A stretch of DNA of 15,350 nucleotides from Natronoplasma sp964602715 (lineage in GTDB: Archaea; Thermoplasmatota; Thermoplasmata; Halarchaeoplasmatales; Halarchaeoplasmataceae): the NCBI GenBank assembly GCA_964602715.1, contig CAZRSB010000048.1, positions 1 to 15,350 on the forward strand, in the 5' to 3' direction. A program made the position numbers and the translations under genes. Positions 1 to 7,876 of the stretch are shown piece by piece (position 1 is the stretch's first letter; each line of letters begins with the position of its first letter). The notes beneath the pieces were generated by a model that made no database searches, was not told where the DNA came from, and was given only the letters and a program-made list of their open reading frames with translations.

Positions 1-23
1 CCCCGATCGGGCATCTCTTTTTA

Positions 24-224
24 CTACATTTTCCATCCCGCACCTTCACAAGCTGAACACTTCTTGCCTCCATATTTACCTCTTCCTTCACAGAGGGGGC
101 ATTCTTTAGCGGGTGCTTCTACCATGACATAGCCGTCCCCATCACAGGCTGAACAACTGTTTTGTCCTTCACCTTCTTTACCTTTACCATTACAAAGCGC
201 ACATTCTCTAGTTTTTTGAGCCAT
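24..224 (-). CDS. Small DnaJ-like zinc-ribbon protein
   Basis: This 66-residue protein is almost entirely two cysteine-rich units. Each has a CxxCxGxG motif pair of the kind found in the central zinc domain of DnaJ/Hsp40: CALCNGKG with CSACDGDG, and CPLCEGRG with CSACEGAG, giving eight cysteines that could bind two zinc ions. There is no J domain and no substrate-binding domain, so it is not a DnaJ chaperone. Stand-alone proteins of this type are common in archaea and generally uncharacterised; a role in protein or RNA binding is only a guess. Two ATGs are adjacent (227 and 224). The AGGTG Shine-Dalgarno sits 3 bases before the first and 6 before the second, so I prefer 224. It is transcribed divergently from the 47-residue ORF at 372, from its own TATA box. 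Confidence 0.85.
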   Translation of the reverse strand: MAQKTRECALCNGKGKEGEGQNSCSACDGDGYVMVEAPAKECPLCEGRGKYGGKKCSACEGAGWKM

Positions 225-257
225 CATTTACACCTGAATCAGAATGAATTCATCCCC

Positions 258-268
258 TATATAAGTTT
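258..268 (-). promoter_or_regulatory. TATA/BRE promoter of the zinc-ribbon gene
   Basis: On the minus strand the sequence is AAACTTATATA, a good archaeal BRE plus TATA box. Its centre lies about 37 bases upstream of the start, which predicts a leader of roughly ten bases containing the AGGTG ribosome site. The same 11-mer occurs at 339-349 on the plus strand. Confidence 0.6.
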
Positions 269-338
269 CATTATGGACATCGAAGCAATATTATAAATTT
301 TTATTATATGAAACACAAAATTCCGTGAAATGTGGATA

Positions 339-349
339 AAACTTATATA
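339..349 (+). promoter_or_regulatory. TATA/BRE promoter of the 47-residue ORF
   Basis: AAACTTATATA is identical to the box on the opposite strand at 258-268. Its centre lies about 28 bases before the ATG at 372, so the predicted transcript would start at or next to the start codon (leaderless). Confidence 0.6.
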
Positions 350-371
350 TTCGCAAAGATAAACCTCAAAC

Positions 372-515
372 ATGAGCTTATTCAAAAAGACTCTTGAAGA
401 TCTTAGAAACATCAAGACTGTGATAAGTGATGAAGGCGATATTGAATTCCCAGAGGGATATCTAGCAAAAACAGTTCAGGCTCTTGTTCTCGAAAAGAAG
501 AACAATAATACATGA
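372..515 (+). CDS. Small hypothetical protein, 47 residues
   Basis: An ATG at 372 opens a frame of 47 codons ending with TGA at 513-515. The protein begins MSLFKKTLEDLRNIKTV, has a central acidic stretch (ISDEGDIEFPEGY) and ends in a lysine/asparagine-rich tail. I recognise no family. Support for it being real comes from the strong TATA box at the correct distance for a leaderless message, ordinary amino-acid composition, and its position filling the space between the divergent zinc-ribbon gene and the convergent end of alaX (22 bases away). There is no Shine-Dalgarno, as expected for a leaderless message. It could be a regulatory or DNA-binding partner, but nothing in the sequence shows that. 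Confidence 0.55.
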   Translation: MSLFKKTLEDLRNIKTVISDEGDIEFPEGYLAKTVQALVLEKKNNNT

Positions 516-537
516 CGAGGACAAAAGGAGCAGCCTA

Positions 538-1731
538 TCATAACTTTTCTATCAAAAATCTTTTCATTTCTTCTGAGCTGGTATTGAAACCACCTCCTTG
601 GGCGAATTTATTAGTTCCGCCGCCGCCTCCACCAAATTCTTCTTTTGCCTTTTGAATAATTCCTTCTGCACTCACACTTTCGATCTCATCACCAACACCT
701 ATCACAGCACTGAGTGTTTCTCTCTCATTGATTAATATTATAACTTCTTCGTCTTCAACTTCATCTTTAGCTTTGTGTGAAAGCATATCAGTATCATCAG
801 TTGAAAGAATTTGGACTAAAAGATCAAAATCACCTTTGTCGTATCTTTCAAAGTTTTGTAATTTTTCTTCTATCTTTTTAGATTCGAGTTCTTTTACTTT
901 TTTTTCCATCTTTTTTAATTTTCTCTTTAAATGTCTAACTTTCTTTGGAAGGTCTTTCGAACCAGTTTCTAATATATCAAGAGCTCTCAAAACCGATCTT
1001 TTTTCTTTATAGTCTTTAGTTAGTGCTTCGTCCCCGATCGAAAAAGTTATCCTAGTAACTCCCTCTTGTAGTTTCTTTTTATCGTGTATCCTTATCCTAC
1101 CAACTTCAAGAGTATTGTTTAAGTGGGTGCCACTACAAACGCCTCTATCCCAGTCTTCTACTTCTATTATTCTTACTTTTTTTCCTCTTGGTATCTCTTT
1201 AGCAAAGGCTATCTCATCCGATTTTTCAACTTGTTTTTTATCTAAAATCTTCCAACGGACATTTCTATTTTCTAATATGACCTTGTTACAAAGTTCCTCC
1301 ATCTTCAATAATGTTCTTTTATCAACATGTGTTTCAGTTTCAAAATCTATACGGACCTTTTTTTCACTGATATCAAAGCCTGCATAATCTATTTCTTTTA
1401 AGACTTTTCTTCCAGAACCATAAACTATATGAGCTCCTGTATGGGCTCGCATGCAATAATATCTAAAATCATCATTTATATCTCCCTTGACTTCTTTTCC
1501 CACTTCTAGCCCATGATCTTTCTGGTCGAGAAGATGAAATATTTTTTCTCCTTCCTTTTTTAAATCTATCACTTTATATCCCTCAATAGTTCCTTTATCC
1601 GCTGGTTGACCACCTTCCTCTGGATGAAAATAAGTATTATCCAATACTATTTCATTTCCCATTACCTCTTTCACTTCACTAGTAAAAACAGTTTTCCTAG
1701 GTTCTTTCCAGAATCGTGGTCTATATGACAT
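538..1731 (-). CDS. alaX: Alanyl-tRNA editing protein, long AlaX type
   Basis: AlaX proteins hydrolyse tRNA(Ala) wrongly charged with serine or glycine, acting in trans beside alanyl-tRNA synthetase. This 397-residue protein has the full long form. An N-terminal beta-barrel carries FHPEEGGQPADKG (residues 35-47). The editing domain has the zinc ligands H97/H101 (HTGAH) and C199/H203 (CSGTH). A charged coiled-coil spans about 262-292. The C-terminal part ends in a GGGGGG...AQGGG glycine motif (367-381) like the C-Ala oligomerisation and tRNA-binding domain. No synthetase catalytic domain is present. It lies 38 bases behind the M29 peptidase gene on the same strand. No Shine-Dalgarno is visible. 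A weak TTTTTA element at 1756-1761 (minus) is about 27 bases from the ATG, so a leaderless start of its own is possible in addition to read-through. Confidence 0.93.
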   Translation of the reverse strand: MSYRPRFWKEPRKTVFTSEVKEVMGNEIVLDNTYFHPEEGGQPADKGTIEGYKVIDLKKEGEKIFHLLDQKDHGLEVGKEVKGDINDDFRYYCMRAHTGAHIVYGSGRKVLKEIDYAGFDISEKKVRIDFETETHVDKRTLLKMEELCNKVILENRNVRWKILDKKQVEKSDEIAFAKEIPRGKKVRIIEVEDWDRGVCSGTHLNNTLEVGRIRIHDKKKLQEGVTRITFSIGDEALTKDYKEKRSVLRALDILETGSKDLPKKVRHLKRKLKKMEKKVKELESKKIEEKLQNFERYDKGDFDLLVQILSTDDTDMLSHKAKDEVEDEEVIILINERETLSAVIGVGDEIESVSAEGIIQKAKEEFGGGGGGTNKFAQGGGFNTSSEEMKRFLIEKL

Positions 1732-1769
1732 AAAGGTATAGATTAAAAGAAAAGGTAAAAAGGTTTCGA

Positions 1770-2843
1770 TCAGTCAATTTCCCAAATGAATTTCCCGTTT
1801 TCCATCACAGTTTCTCCGTCCATTTCCACTCTACCTTCAGACATATCTTTGATTATATCCATATGGATCGCACTGTCGTTACCTTTACCGTCGTCTCCGA
1901 CTGATCTATTGATGGCTCTTCCCAGGGCTAAATGAATTGTATCTCCCATCTTTTCATCGAAGAGCATATTTTTAGTAAATTTCTTAATTGCCCGGTTCGT
2001 ACCTATACCTAATTCACCTAGTCTTTTTGCTCCTTCATCAGTTTTTAATAGATTGTCTAATAAACCCTCGTTCATTTCTGCAGAATATTCCACTACCTCT
2101 CCTTCTTCAAATTTCAGCCTGACTTCTTTGATCTCTCTACCCATGTATATTAGTGGTTTATCGAAGTATATCTCTCCTTCAACACTGTCTGGTATAGGGG
2201 CAGTGAAAACCTCACCACTAGGTAGATTGAATTTACCGTCTGAATTAACACCTAAATTATTTTTAATGGACATAGTCAATTCTGTTTCCTCACCTTCAAT
2301 ATAAACCTCATCTGATTCATCCATCTTTTCTTTCAATATCTGTTGTTTGTCGTGTATCTCCTGCCAATCCCTTATTATGGCTTCCCAAACAAAATCTTGA
2401 TATTCAGCCAAAGACATCTCAGCTAATTGTGCCAAACTGTTGGTTGGAAAAACAGTCAAACAAGTCCTTTTATCTTGTATTATCTCACTCAAAGGTTTTC
2501 TTACCTTGGAATATTTCGAAAGCAATTCACCTGGAACATCGTTTAAAGCCTTTAAATTTTTATCCGATCTTATTGAAATGAATACATCGCTCTCCTCAAA
2601 GAGCTTCAATGTATGTTCAGGAGTTTTAAACTCACCGTCAAAATTTCGAAGATAACTCCTACTTTTTTCATTAGAAGAATACAATGTTATCGGATGTGCT
2701 CCTCTTTTTCCTATTTCCTCATGTAGGGCTATAACCAATTCTTCTGCTTCAGGATTGGTCGTGATCACTACCTTATCGTCTTTTTCCATCTCAGTACTCC
2801 ATTCAGCTATGATCTCGGCATGTTCTCTTATTCTTTTATCCAT
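1770..2843 (-). CDS. M29-family metallo-aminopeptidase
   Basis: This 357-residue protein matches the M29 (AmpS/AmpT/PepS, thermophilic aminopeptidase) family, cytosolic two-metal enzymes that remove N-terminal residues from peptides. The family landmarks are present in order: NLPSGEVFTAP (206-216, metal ligand E211), LGELGIGTN (275-283, E277), FDEKMGDTIHLALG (295-308, H304) and HMD (327-329, H327 and D329). The 66-residue gap between the two glutamates equals what I recall for characterised members. No signal peptide or membrane segment is seen. Translation is supported by an AAGGTGGATC Shine-Dalgarno about six bases before the ATG. It probably heads a two-gene unit with alaX and is divergent from gatDE. 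The likely role is peptide turnover; the substrate is unknown. Confidence 0.92.
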   Translation of the reverse strand: MDKRIREHAEIIAEWSTEMEKDDKVVITTNPEAEELVIALHEEIGKRGAHPITLYSSNEKSRSYLRNFDGEFKTPEHTLKLFEESDVFISIRSDKNLKALNDVPGELLSKYSKVRKPLSEIIQDKRTCLTVFPTNSLAQLAEMSLAEYQDFVWEAIIRDWQEIHDKQQILKEKMDESDEVYIEGEETELTMSIKNNLGVNSDGKFNLPSGEVFTAPIPDSVEGEIYFDKPLIYMGREIKEVRLKFEEGEVVEYSAEMNEGLLDNLLKTDEGAKRLGELGIGTNRAIKKFTKNMLFDEKMGDTIHLALGRAINRSVGDDGKGNDSAIHMDIIKDMSEGRVEMDGETVMENGKFIWEID

Positions 2844-2888
2844 ATTGATCCACCTTTTTAAGTCTTAAAGCCCAAAAAAATTGAAACG

Positions 2889-2900
2889 TTATAAATGCTT
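2889..2900 (-). promoter_or_regulatory. TATA box of the M29-alaX unit
   Basis: Minus-strand AAGCATTTATAA, preceded by a purine-rich BRE-like TTTTCG, lies about 52 bases before the M29 ATG. It predicts a leader of about 25 bases that contains the AAGGTGG ribosome site. Confidence 0.5.
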
Positions 2901-2939
2901 CGAAAACAAATCATTATCTTTTTTACAAAACGAAAATTG

Positions 2940-2949
2940 TTTTTAGTTA
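2940..2949 (+). promoter_or_regulatory. Weak TATA-like box before gatD
   Basis: TTTTTAGTTA is the only AT-rich box in range; its centre is about 30 bases before the ATG at 2975. It predicts initiation within a few bases of that ATG, which argues for the shorter GatD and against the TTG at 2954. Confidence 0.35.
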
Positions 2950-2974
2950 CCTCTTGTTATCATTTGCAGATAAA

Positions 2975-4246
2975 ATGGGCAAGCAATCGATGGACGAAAT
3001 TGAAAAAGGGGATGAAGTAAAGGTCATCAAGGGAAAAAACTCACATCAGGGCATCGTTATGCCACATCACCGTTTTAGCAAAGATAATATTCTCACTCTA
3101 AAACTAGAAAGTGGTTACAATATAGGGATTGAAATAGATGATGATTGTGAGATAAAACTGATACAAAAAGCAGAAAAAAAATCTTTAGAAAAGAAGAGAA
3201 AAACAGAACTTGAGATCGATAAAAACAAACCCAAAATTTCGATACTCGGTACAGGGGGAACGATAGCTAGTTACGTAGAATATAAAACAGGGGCAGTTCA
3301 TCCAGCTCAGGATGAAAACGATGTCCTTTATTCTAATCCTAAAATTGCCGATAGATGTAATCCAGACGTAGAAATACTATTCAGCAAGCTAAGCGAGGAT
3401 ATATCACCAAAAGATTGGATTAAACTTGCAGATAAAGTGATAAAAAAGTTAGAGGATGAGGAAGCAGAAGGTGTTGTTATATCTCATGGAACAGATACTC
3501 TGGGGTATACGTCTGCGGCCCTATCTTTTTTACTAGAAGGGTTATCAAAGCCTGTCGTTCTTGTGGGATCACAGCGTTCAAGTGATAGACCTTCTAGCGA
3601 TGCATATCTTAATCTTCTTGGAGCTATCGAGATGGCAAAATCGGGAATTGGGGGTGTTTTTGTGGTGATGCATGAAACCATTTCTGACAAAAAATGTGCT
3701 GTTCATAAGGGAACAAAGGTAAGAAAGATGCATACTAGTCGAAGAGACGCGTTCAAATCTATAAATACCGATCCTATAGGATATATAAATCCCAAAACAA
3801 AAAAGGTCAATATAGAAAATAGACCAAAGCAAAAGAAGAAGAAATCACTGAGAAGAAGAGGTAATATGGTAGAAAATGTTTCCCTCCTGTACGTAAATCC
3901 AAGCATAGATGAATCCACATTGGAATCAGTAAAAGATAAAGATGGTATCGTGATCGCTGGAACCGGTTTGGGTCACATCAAATCAGATCTCATACCACAT
4001 ATCCAGGAACTTATCCAAGACGGTATACCTATTGTAATAACCAGTCAATGTATATATGGTACAGTTAACAACCACGTTTATTCTAGCGGAAGAAAACTTC
4101 TTGAGGCGGGTGTACTCTCGGGGCATGATATGCTTCCAGAAACTGCACTGGTCAAACTTATGTGGGCACTAAGTTTGGAAGAAGATACTGAGAAAATAAT
4201 GAGAAAAAACATCGCTGGAGAGATAAATGATAGGAGGGAAGTGTGA
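2975..4246 (+). CDS. gatD: Glu-tRNA(Gln) amidotransferase subunit D
   Basis: GatD is the asparaginase-like subunit of the archaeal GatDE complex; it releases ammonia from glutamine or asparagine and channels it to GatE. With the ATG at 2975 the protein has 423 residues, the usual size. It has a small N-terminal SH3-like domain (DEVKVIKGKNSHQGIVM), a lysine-rich linker, then the L-asparaginase fold. The catalytic signatures are GTGGTIAS (nucleophile Thr at about residue 96), SHGTDT (Thr173/Asp174) and a lysine in VRKMHTSRRDAFKS (about Lys251). A TTG at 2954 would add seven residues, but a TATA-like element at 2940-2949 fits a near-leaderless start at 2975. A basic stretch (KQKKKKSLRRR) sits in the linker before the C-terminal domain. 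gatE follows after 4 bases. The N-terminal domain and linkage to gatE separate it from plain asparaginases. Confidence 0.95.
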   Translation: MGKQSMDEIEKGDEVKVIKGKNSHQGIVMPHHRFSKDNILTLKLESGYNIGIEIDDDCEIKLIQKAEKKSLEKKRKTELEIDKNKPKISILGTGGTIASYVEYKTGAVHPAQDENDVLYSNPKIADRCNPDVEILFSKLSEDISPKDWIKLADKVIKKLEDEEAEGVVISHGTDTLGYTSAALSFLLEGLSKPVVLVGSQRSSDRPSSDAYLNLLGAIEMAKSGIGGVFVVMHETISDKKCAVHKGTKVRKMHTSRRDAFKSINTDPIGYINPKTKKVNIENRPKQKKKKSLRRRGNMVENVSLLYVNPSIDESTLESVKDKDGIVIAGTGLGHIKSDLIPHIQELIQDGIPIVITSQCIYGTVNNHVYSSGRKLLEAGVLSGHDMLPETALVKLMWALSLEEDTEKIMRKNIAGEINDRREV

Positions 4247-4250
4247 TACA

Positions 4251-6122
4251 ATGAAAGGAGATTACGAAGATCTTGGATTGAAAGTGGGATTAGAGATCCA
4301 TCAACAGTTAGACACTGATAAACTATTCTGTGCCTGTCCATCCAAACTTGTAGAGGAGAGCGGAAAAGAATTGGTAAGAGAGTTAAAGCCTACAAAAAGC
4401 GAACTAGGAGAGATAGACAGGGCTGCTTTGATGGAAGCTCAAAAAGGACTAAGATTTAGATATCAAGCTCCAAAAGAGGCAAGTTGTTTGGTTGAATTAG
4501 ACGAAGAACCTCCTAGAGGACCTAACGATGAAGCTCTAGACTTAGCTTTAACCATGGCTATCTACATGAATGCTGACATATTAGATGAAATCGATTTTAT
4601 GAGAAAGATTGTGATCGATGGTTCTAATACCACTGGTTTCCAACGAACGGGACTATTTGCAACCAATGGATCTTTACAAGTTAACAGCAAAGAGATAGGA
4701 ATTCCTACTATGTGCTTAGAAGAAGATGCTGCAAGAAGTATTAAGGAAAAAGAAAAAGAAAAAACTTATCGAGTAGATAGATTAGGAATTCCTCTTGTTG
4801 AGATAACTACAGACCCCGATATGACCTCTCCTGACGAAGCTAAAGAGGTAGCACAAGCCATAGGAGGACTTTTCCGAGGTACGAAAAAAGTAAAAAGAGG
4901 TATAGGAAGTATTCGAGAAGATCTAAATGTGTCTATCGAAAGAGGAGCAAGGATCGAACTTAAAGGTGTTCAAGAGCTCGATATGATACCTGAATATGTA
5001 AAAAAAGAAGTCGATAGACAGATCAAACTCATAGAAATCAAAGATAGGTTAAATTCTAAAGAAGCCCATATAAAAGAAAAAATTTACAACGTAACCGACA
5101 GCTTTGAAGAATGTACAAGTGGTATAATTAAACGTAATCTGAAAGAAGGTAAAGGAGTCCATGCTGTAAAACTATCTGGATTTGATGGTGAATTAAGAGG
5201 TGATGACGGAGAAGCGCTCCTCGGCCCTGAACTAGCAGAATATGCTAAAAAAACTGGAGTGGCGGGAATATTTCATAGTGATGAACTACCTAAATATGGA
5301 ATTGAGAAAAAAGAGATCAAAAAAGTGGCGAGAAAACTAGATATAAAAGAAAAAGACGCATTTGCTCTGGTAACTGCTCATGAAAATAAAGCTAAAGAGG
5401 CCCTTGAGAAAGTTAAAGATAGGGCAAAAAAAGCACTTGAAGGAGTTCCTGAAGAAACTAGACAAGCTAAACCAGATGGTACTAGTGTTTTTATGAGACC
5501 ACTAGCCGGAGAGGCAAGGATGTATCCTGAGACTGATATACCTCCTGTACGAATAGATGGAGAACGGATAAAAAGATTAAAGAAAGAATTACCTGAAAGA
5601 CCTGACGAGAAAATAGAGAGGTTCCAAGAAGAATACGATCTTAATAAACAACAAAGTGAGCAACTTTTCAGAAAAGGGTATGACTTGCTATTTGAAGAAT
5701 TGGTCAAGATATGTGATGATCCTTCTGTTGTAGCTAACACCTTTTTACACACTTACCCAGAGTTAGAAAAAGAAGATCTAGATACTGATAAAATCAAAAC
5801 AGATGATATCCACACACTTTTTGAAAAATTTGCTGAAGGGGAATTCGCAAAAGAAGGGATCTCTGATCTCTTAAAAGAGATTGCAGAAGGTAAAACTGTT
5901 GATGAAGCTATTGAAAGCACAGGGTTGGGAAGAATAGGTGAGGAAGAGATAAGGGAAATAATAGAAAAAACAGTTGAAGAGAGGTTAGATTTCGTTAAAG
6001 AGAGGGAAATGGGGGCGATAGGACCATTAATGGGTGTTGTTATGGAAGAATTAAAAGGGAAGGCTGATGGAGAAAAGGTTAGTGAAATATTAAAAGAAAA
6101 AATCAGAAATAGAATAGGATAA
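4251..6122 (+). CDS. gatE: Glu-tRNA(Gln) amidotransferase subunit E
   Basis: GatE binds misacylated Glu-tRNA(Gln), phosphorylates the glutamyl group with ATP and amidates it with ammonia from GatD. The 623-residue protein shows the GatB/GatE core: VGLEIHQQLDT (12-22), LDEEPPRGPN (83-92), DGSNTTGFQRTG (123-134), LEEDAARS (156-163), DRLGIPLVEITTDPD (176-190) and SIREDLNVSI (220-229). An insert from about 270 to 405 corresponds to the GAD-like (AspRS-type) domain that distinguishes GatE from GatB. RPLAGEARMYPETDIPP (416-432) and a helical YqeY-like tail ending in GAIGPLMGVVMEELKGKA follow. The start is the ATG at 4251, 4 bases after the gatD stop; GGAGG lies about 13 bases upstream, a rather long spacing. 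An upstream ATG at 4227 would overlap gatD and add eight non-conserved residues. Confidence 0.96.
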   Translation: MKGDYEDLGLKVGLEIHQQLDTDKLFCACPSKLVEESGKELVRELKPTKSELGEIDRAALMEAQKGLRFRYQAPKEASCLVELDEEPPRGPNDEALDLALTMAIYMNADILDEIDFMRKIVIDGSNTTGFQRTGLFATNGSLQVNSKEIGIPTMCLEEDAARSIKEKEKEKTYRVDRLGIPLVEITTDPDMTSPDEAKEVAQAIGGLFRGTKKVKRGIGSIREDLNVSIERGARIELKGVQELDMIPEYVKKEVDRQIKLIEIKDRLNSKEAHIKEKIYNVTDSFEECTSGIIKRNLKEGKGVHAVKLSGFDGELRGDDGEALLGPELAEYAKKTGVAGIFHSDELPKYGIEKKEIKKVARKLDIKEKDAFALVTAHENKAKEALEKVKDRAKKALEGVPEETRQAKPDGTSVFMRPLAGEARMYPETDIPPVRIDGERIKRLKKELPERPDEKIERFQEEYDLNKQQSEQLFRKGYDLLFEELVKICDDPSVVANTFLHTYPELEKEDLDTDKIKTDDIHTLFEKFAEGEFAKEGISDLLKEIAEGKTVDEAIESTGLGRIGEEEIREIIEKTVEERLDFVKEREMGAIGPLMGVVMEELKGKADGEKVSEILKEKIRNRIG

Positions 6123-6124
6123 AG

Positions 6125-7510
6125 ATGAGAGAAAAAATAAGCGAATTGAAAGAAAACGAAGACGTTCCTGCGCTGATTAATATCCTCGAAAAAGGAGATA
6201 AAAAAGAAAGAGCCGAAGCTGCAAAAGCTTTAGGTATGATCGGAGCTAGCGGTGCTCTTCCCATACTGCTAGAAAAAGCCGAAAAGGATAAAGAAGGCAC
6301 CGTTAGAGCTAATTCTATATTAGCTCTCAGTCACTATGGATTTGATAGCGTAGAGAAAATCTTCAAGGAAGCTTGCGAAGATGATGATTGGAAAGTCAAA
6401 CATGATGTAGCAATAGCTATGAGGTCTTATGGAGAGAAATTCAAAGAAGAGCTTTATTCACTCATTGAAGATGATGAGATAGAAGTAAGAAAAAAAGCTA
6501 TTGAATCACTAGGTATTGTAGGATCAAAAGATGATATTCAAAAGATAGCAGAGTACGTAGAAAATGAAAGACTGAAAAAAGTGGCTGTAGAAGCGATCAG
6601 CAGGATAGGCAGTGAAAAAGCCATTGATATTTTAACTGACGTTTATTCTGAAGAGGATCAAAATATCCGAGAATTAGCGGTTAAAGGAGCAGGAAAGATA
6701 AATGACGAGAGATCGCTTTCTCTCTTGATAGAAGCCTTAGAAGACGAGAGTTGGAGGATAAGAGAAGAAGCAGCAAATTTTTTGGGAAAACTAGAAAATA
6801 AAAAAGCGATCTCTCCACTTCTTGAAAGACTTGATGACGAAAATTTCCATGTGTTAGAAGCCTCGATCAGAAGTTTGAGTAAGATCGATGGTGAAGATGT
6901 GTTAAAAGAGATAATAAATCTATATGATCACCGGTCTCCAGAAGTCAGAATTGCGATAACAGATGCTCTTATAAATATCAGTGAGGATGTGCCCTCTAAA
7001 TTTCTGATAAATTTTCTTGAAAGTGAAGAAAACCCAAGAGTACTTTGGTCATTATCAGATGCATTGGTAGGTTTATCCCGAGAAAATCTTAAAAAATTAG
7101 AAAAGAAATTATCTAGTCTTGAAGATGAGAAAAGGATATTCTTACTTGTTGGTTTAGCTAAAACCGGAAAAGTCATTCATCCTGATGAATTGATATCAAC
7201 CCTCGAATCGGATAGATGGAAAGTCAGACAAAAAGTTATCGAAGCATTAGAAGAAATAGATATCGAAGAGTTGAGTAATCGAAACCGAAAAAAGATTCTT
7301 AAAAAACTTAAAGATAGATTGAACGACAATGATAAGTGGGTAAGAGCTCGGGCAGTTAAAACAGCTTCTCATCATATTTCAAGACTAGATGAAGAACTAT
7401 CAGAAGAAGAAACGAAACGTTTAAAAGAAGAGATTTACAGATTGAAAGAAATGGAAATGGACGAAGATGTTTTAGAAGAGATAAAAAAAGCTCAAGAGCT
7501 TATAGGATGA
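6125..7510 (+). CDS. HEAT-repeat (PBS-lyase-like) scaffold protein
   Basis: The 461-residue protein consists of roughly 13 paired-helix repeats of about 30 residues. Recurring cores such as VRKKAIESLGIVGS, IRELAVKGAGKIND, IREEAANFLGKLEN, VRIAITDALINI and VRQKVIEALEEI mark HEAT/PBS-lyase repeats. It ends in a charged helical tail from about 420. No catalytic motif, signal peptide or membrane segment is visible. The His-Glu metal motifs of deoxyhypusine hydroxylase, another HEAT protein, are absent. Proteins like this act as protein-binding scaffolds; the partner is unknown. It begins 2 bases after the gatE stop with AGGAT just upstream, so it is almost certainly translated from the gatDE message. 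A link to the amidotransferase or to tRNA metabolism is inference from that position only. Confidence 0.88.
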   Translation: MREKISELKENEDVPALINILEKGDKKERAEAAKALGMIGASGALPILLEKAEKDKEGTVRANSILALSHYGFDSVEKIFKEACEDDDWKVKHDVAIAMRSYGEKFKEELYSLIEDDEIEVRKKAIESLGIVGSKDDIQKIAEYVENERLKKVAVEAISRIGSEKAIDILTDVYSEEDQNIRELAVKGAGKINDERSLSLLIEALEDESWRIREEAANFLGKLENKKAISPLLERLDDENFHVLEASIRSLSKIDGEDVLKEIINLYDHRSPEVRIAITDALINISEDVPSKFLINFLESEENPRVLWSLSDALVGLSRENLKKLEKKLSSLEDEKRIFLLVGLAKTGKVIHPDELISTLESDRWKVRQKVIEALEEIDIEELSNRNRKKILKKLKDRLNDNDKWVRARAVKTASHHISRLDEELSEEETKRLKEEIYRLKEMEMDEDVLEEIKKAQELIG

Positions 7511-7535
7511 ATTTCATGATTAAGGTGGTAAAATG

Positions 7536-7865
7536 ATGGATGAAAAATTCATGATGGTATTAACGACCGTAGGATCAGAAAAACATGCGGAGAAGATTTC
7601 CAAAGAACTCGTGAATAAAGAGTTAGCAGCTTGTGTACAGGTCCTTGGACCTATGAAGAGCACTTATAAGTGGAAAGAAGAACTCCAAGTGGATAAAGAA
7701 TGGATGTGTTTCATTAAAAGCCGGAAAGATATCTTCGAAGAATTACAGAATAAAATAAAATCCTTACATCCATACGAAAATCCAGAAATCATATCCTTTG
7801 ATATATCACATGGAAGTAAAGAATATCTTTCTTGGGTTGATGAAAATACAAAATGCTTTAATTAG
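7536..7865 (+). CDS. cutA: CutA1-family divalent-cation protein
   Basis: CutA1 proteins are small, very stable cytosolic trimers named from a copper-tolerance phenotype; their true function is uncertain. The roughly 109-residue length and the motifs LTTVGSEKHAEKI, NKELAACVQ, YKWKEEL, HPYENPEIISFDI and EYLSWVDENT match the family closely. Two ATGs lie in frame at 7533 and 7536. The AAGGTGGT Shine-Dalgarno at 7522-7529 has better spacing to 7536. It starts 25 bases after the HEAT-repeat gene and is probably read through from it. Confidence 0.94.
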   Translation: MDEKFMMVLTTVGSEKHAEKISKELVNKELAACVQVLGPMKSTYKWKEELQVDKEWMCFIKSRKDIFEELQNKIKSLHPYENPEIISFDISHGSKEYLSWVDENTKCFN

Positions 7866-7876
7866 GGGGCAAAAAT

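Noticed and set aside
728..1387. Open frames on the plus strand inside alaX
   Set aside because: They are serine/phenylalanine-rich antisense shadows of a well-recognised gene, with no promoter or ribosome site.
2975..4246. Plain L-asparaginase
   Set aside because: The extra N-terminal SH3-like domain and the immediately following gatE identify it as GatD.
4744..4763. GAAAAA tandem repeat in gatE as a programmed frameshift site
   Set aside because: The reading frame continues normally into conserved GatE motifs; the run simply encodes a Lys/Glu stretch.
5378..5752. 124-codon minus-strand frame inside gatE
   Set aside because: It is Ser/Leu-rich antisense of a conserved gene and resembles no protein family.
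6125..7510. Deoxyhypusine hydroxylase
   Set aside because: It shares HEAT repeats, but the His-Glu metal-binding motifs required for that enzyme are absent.
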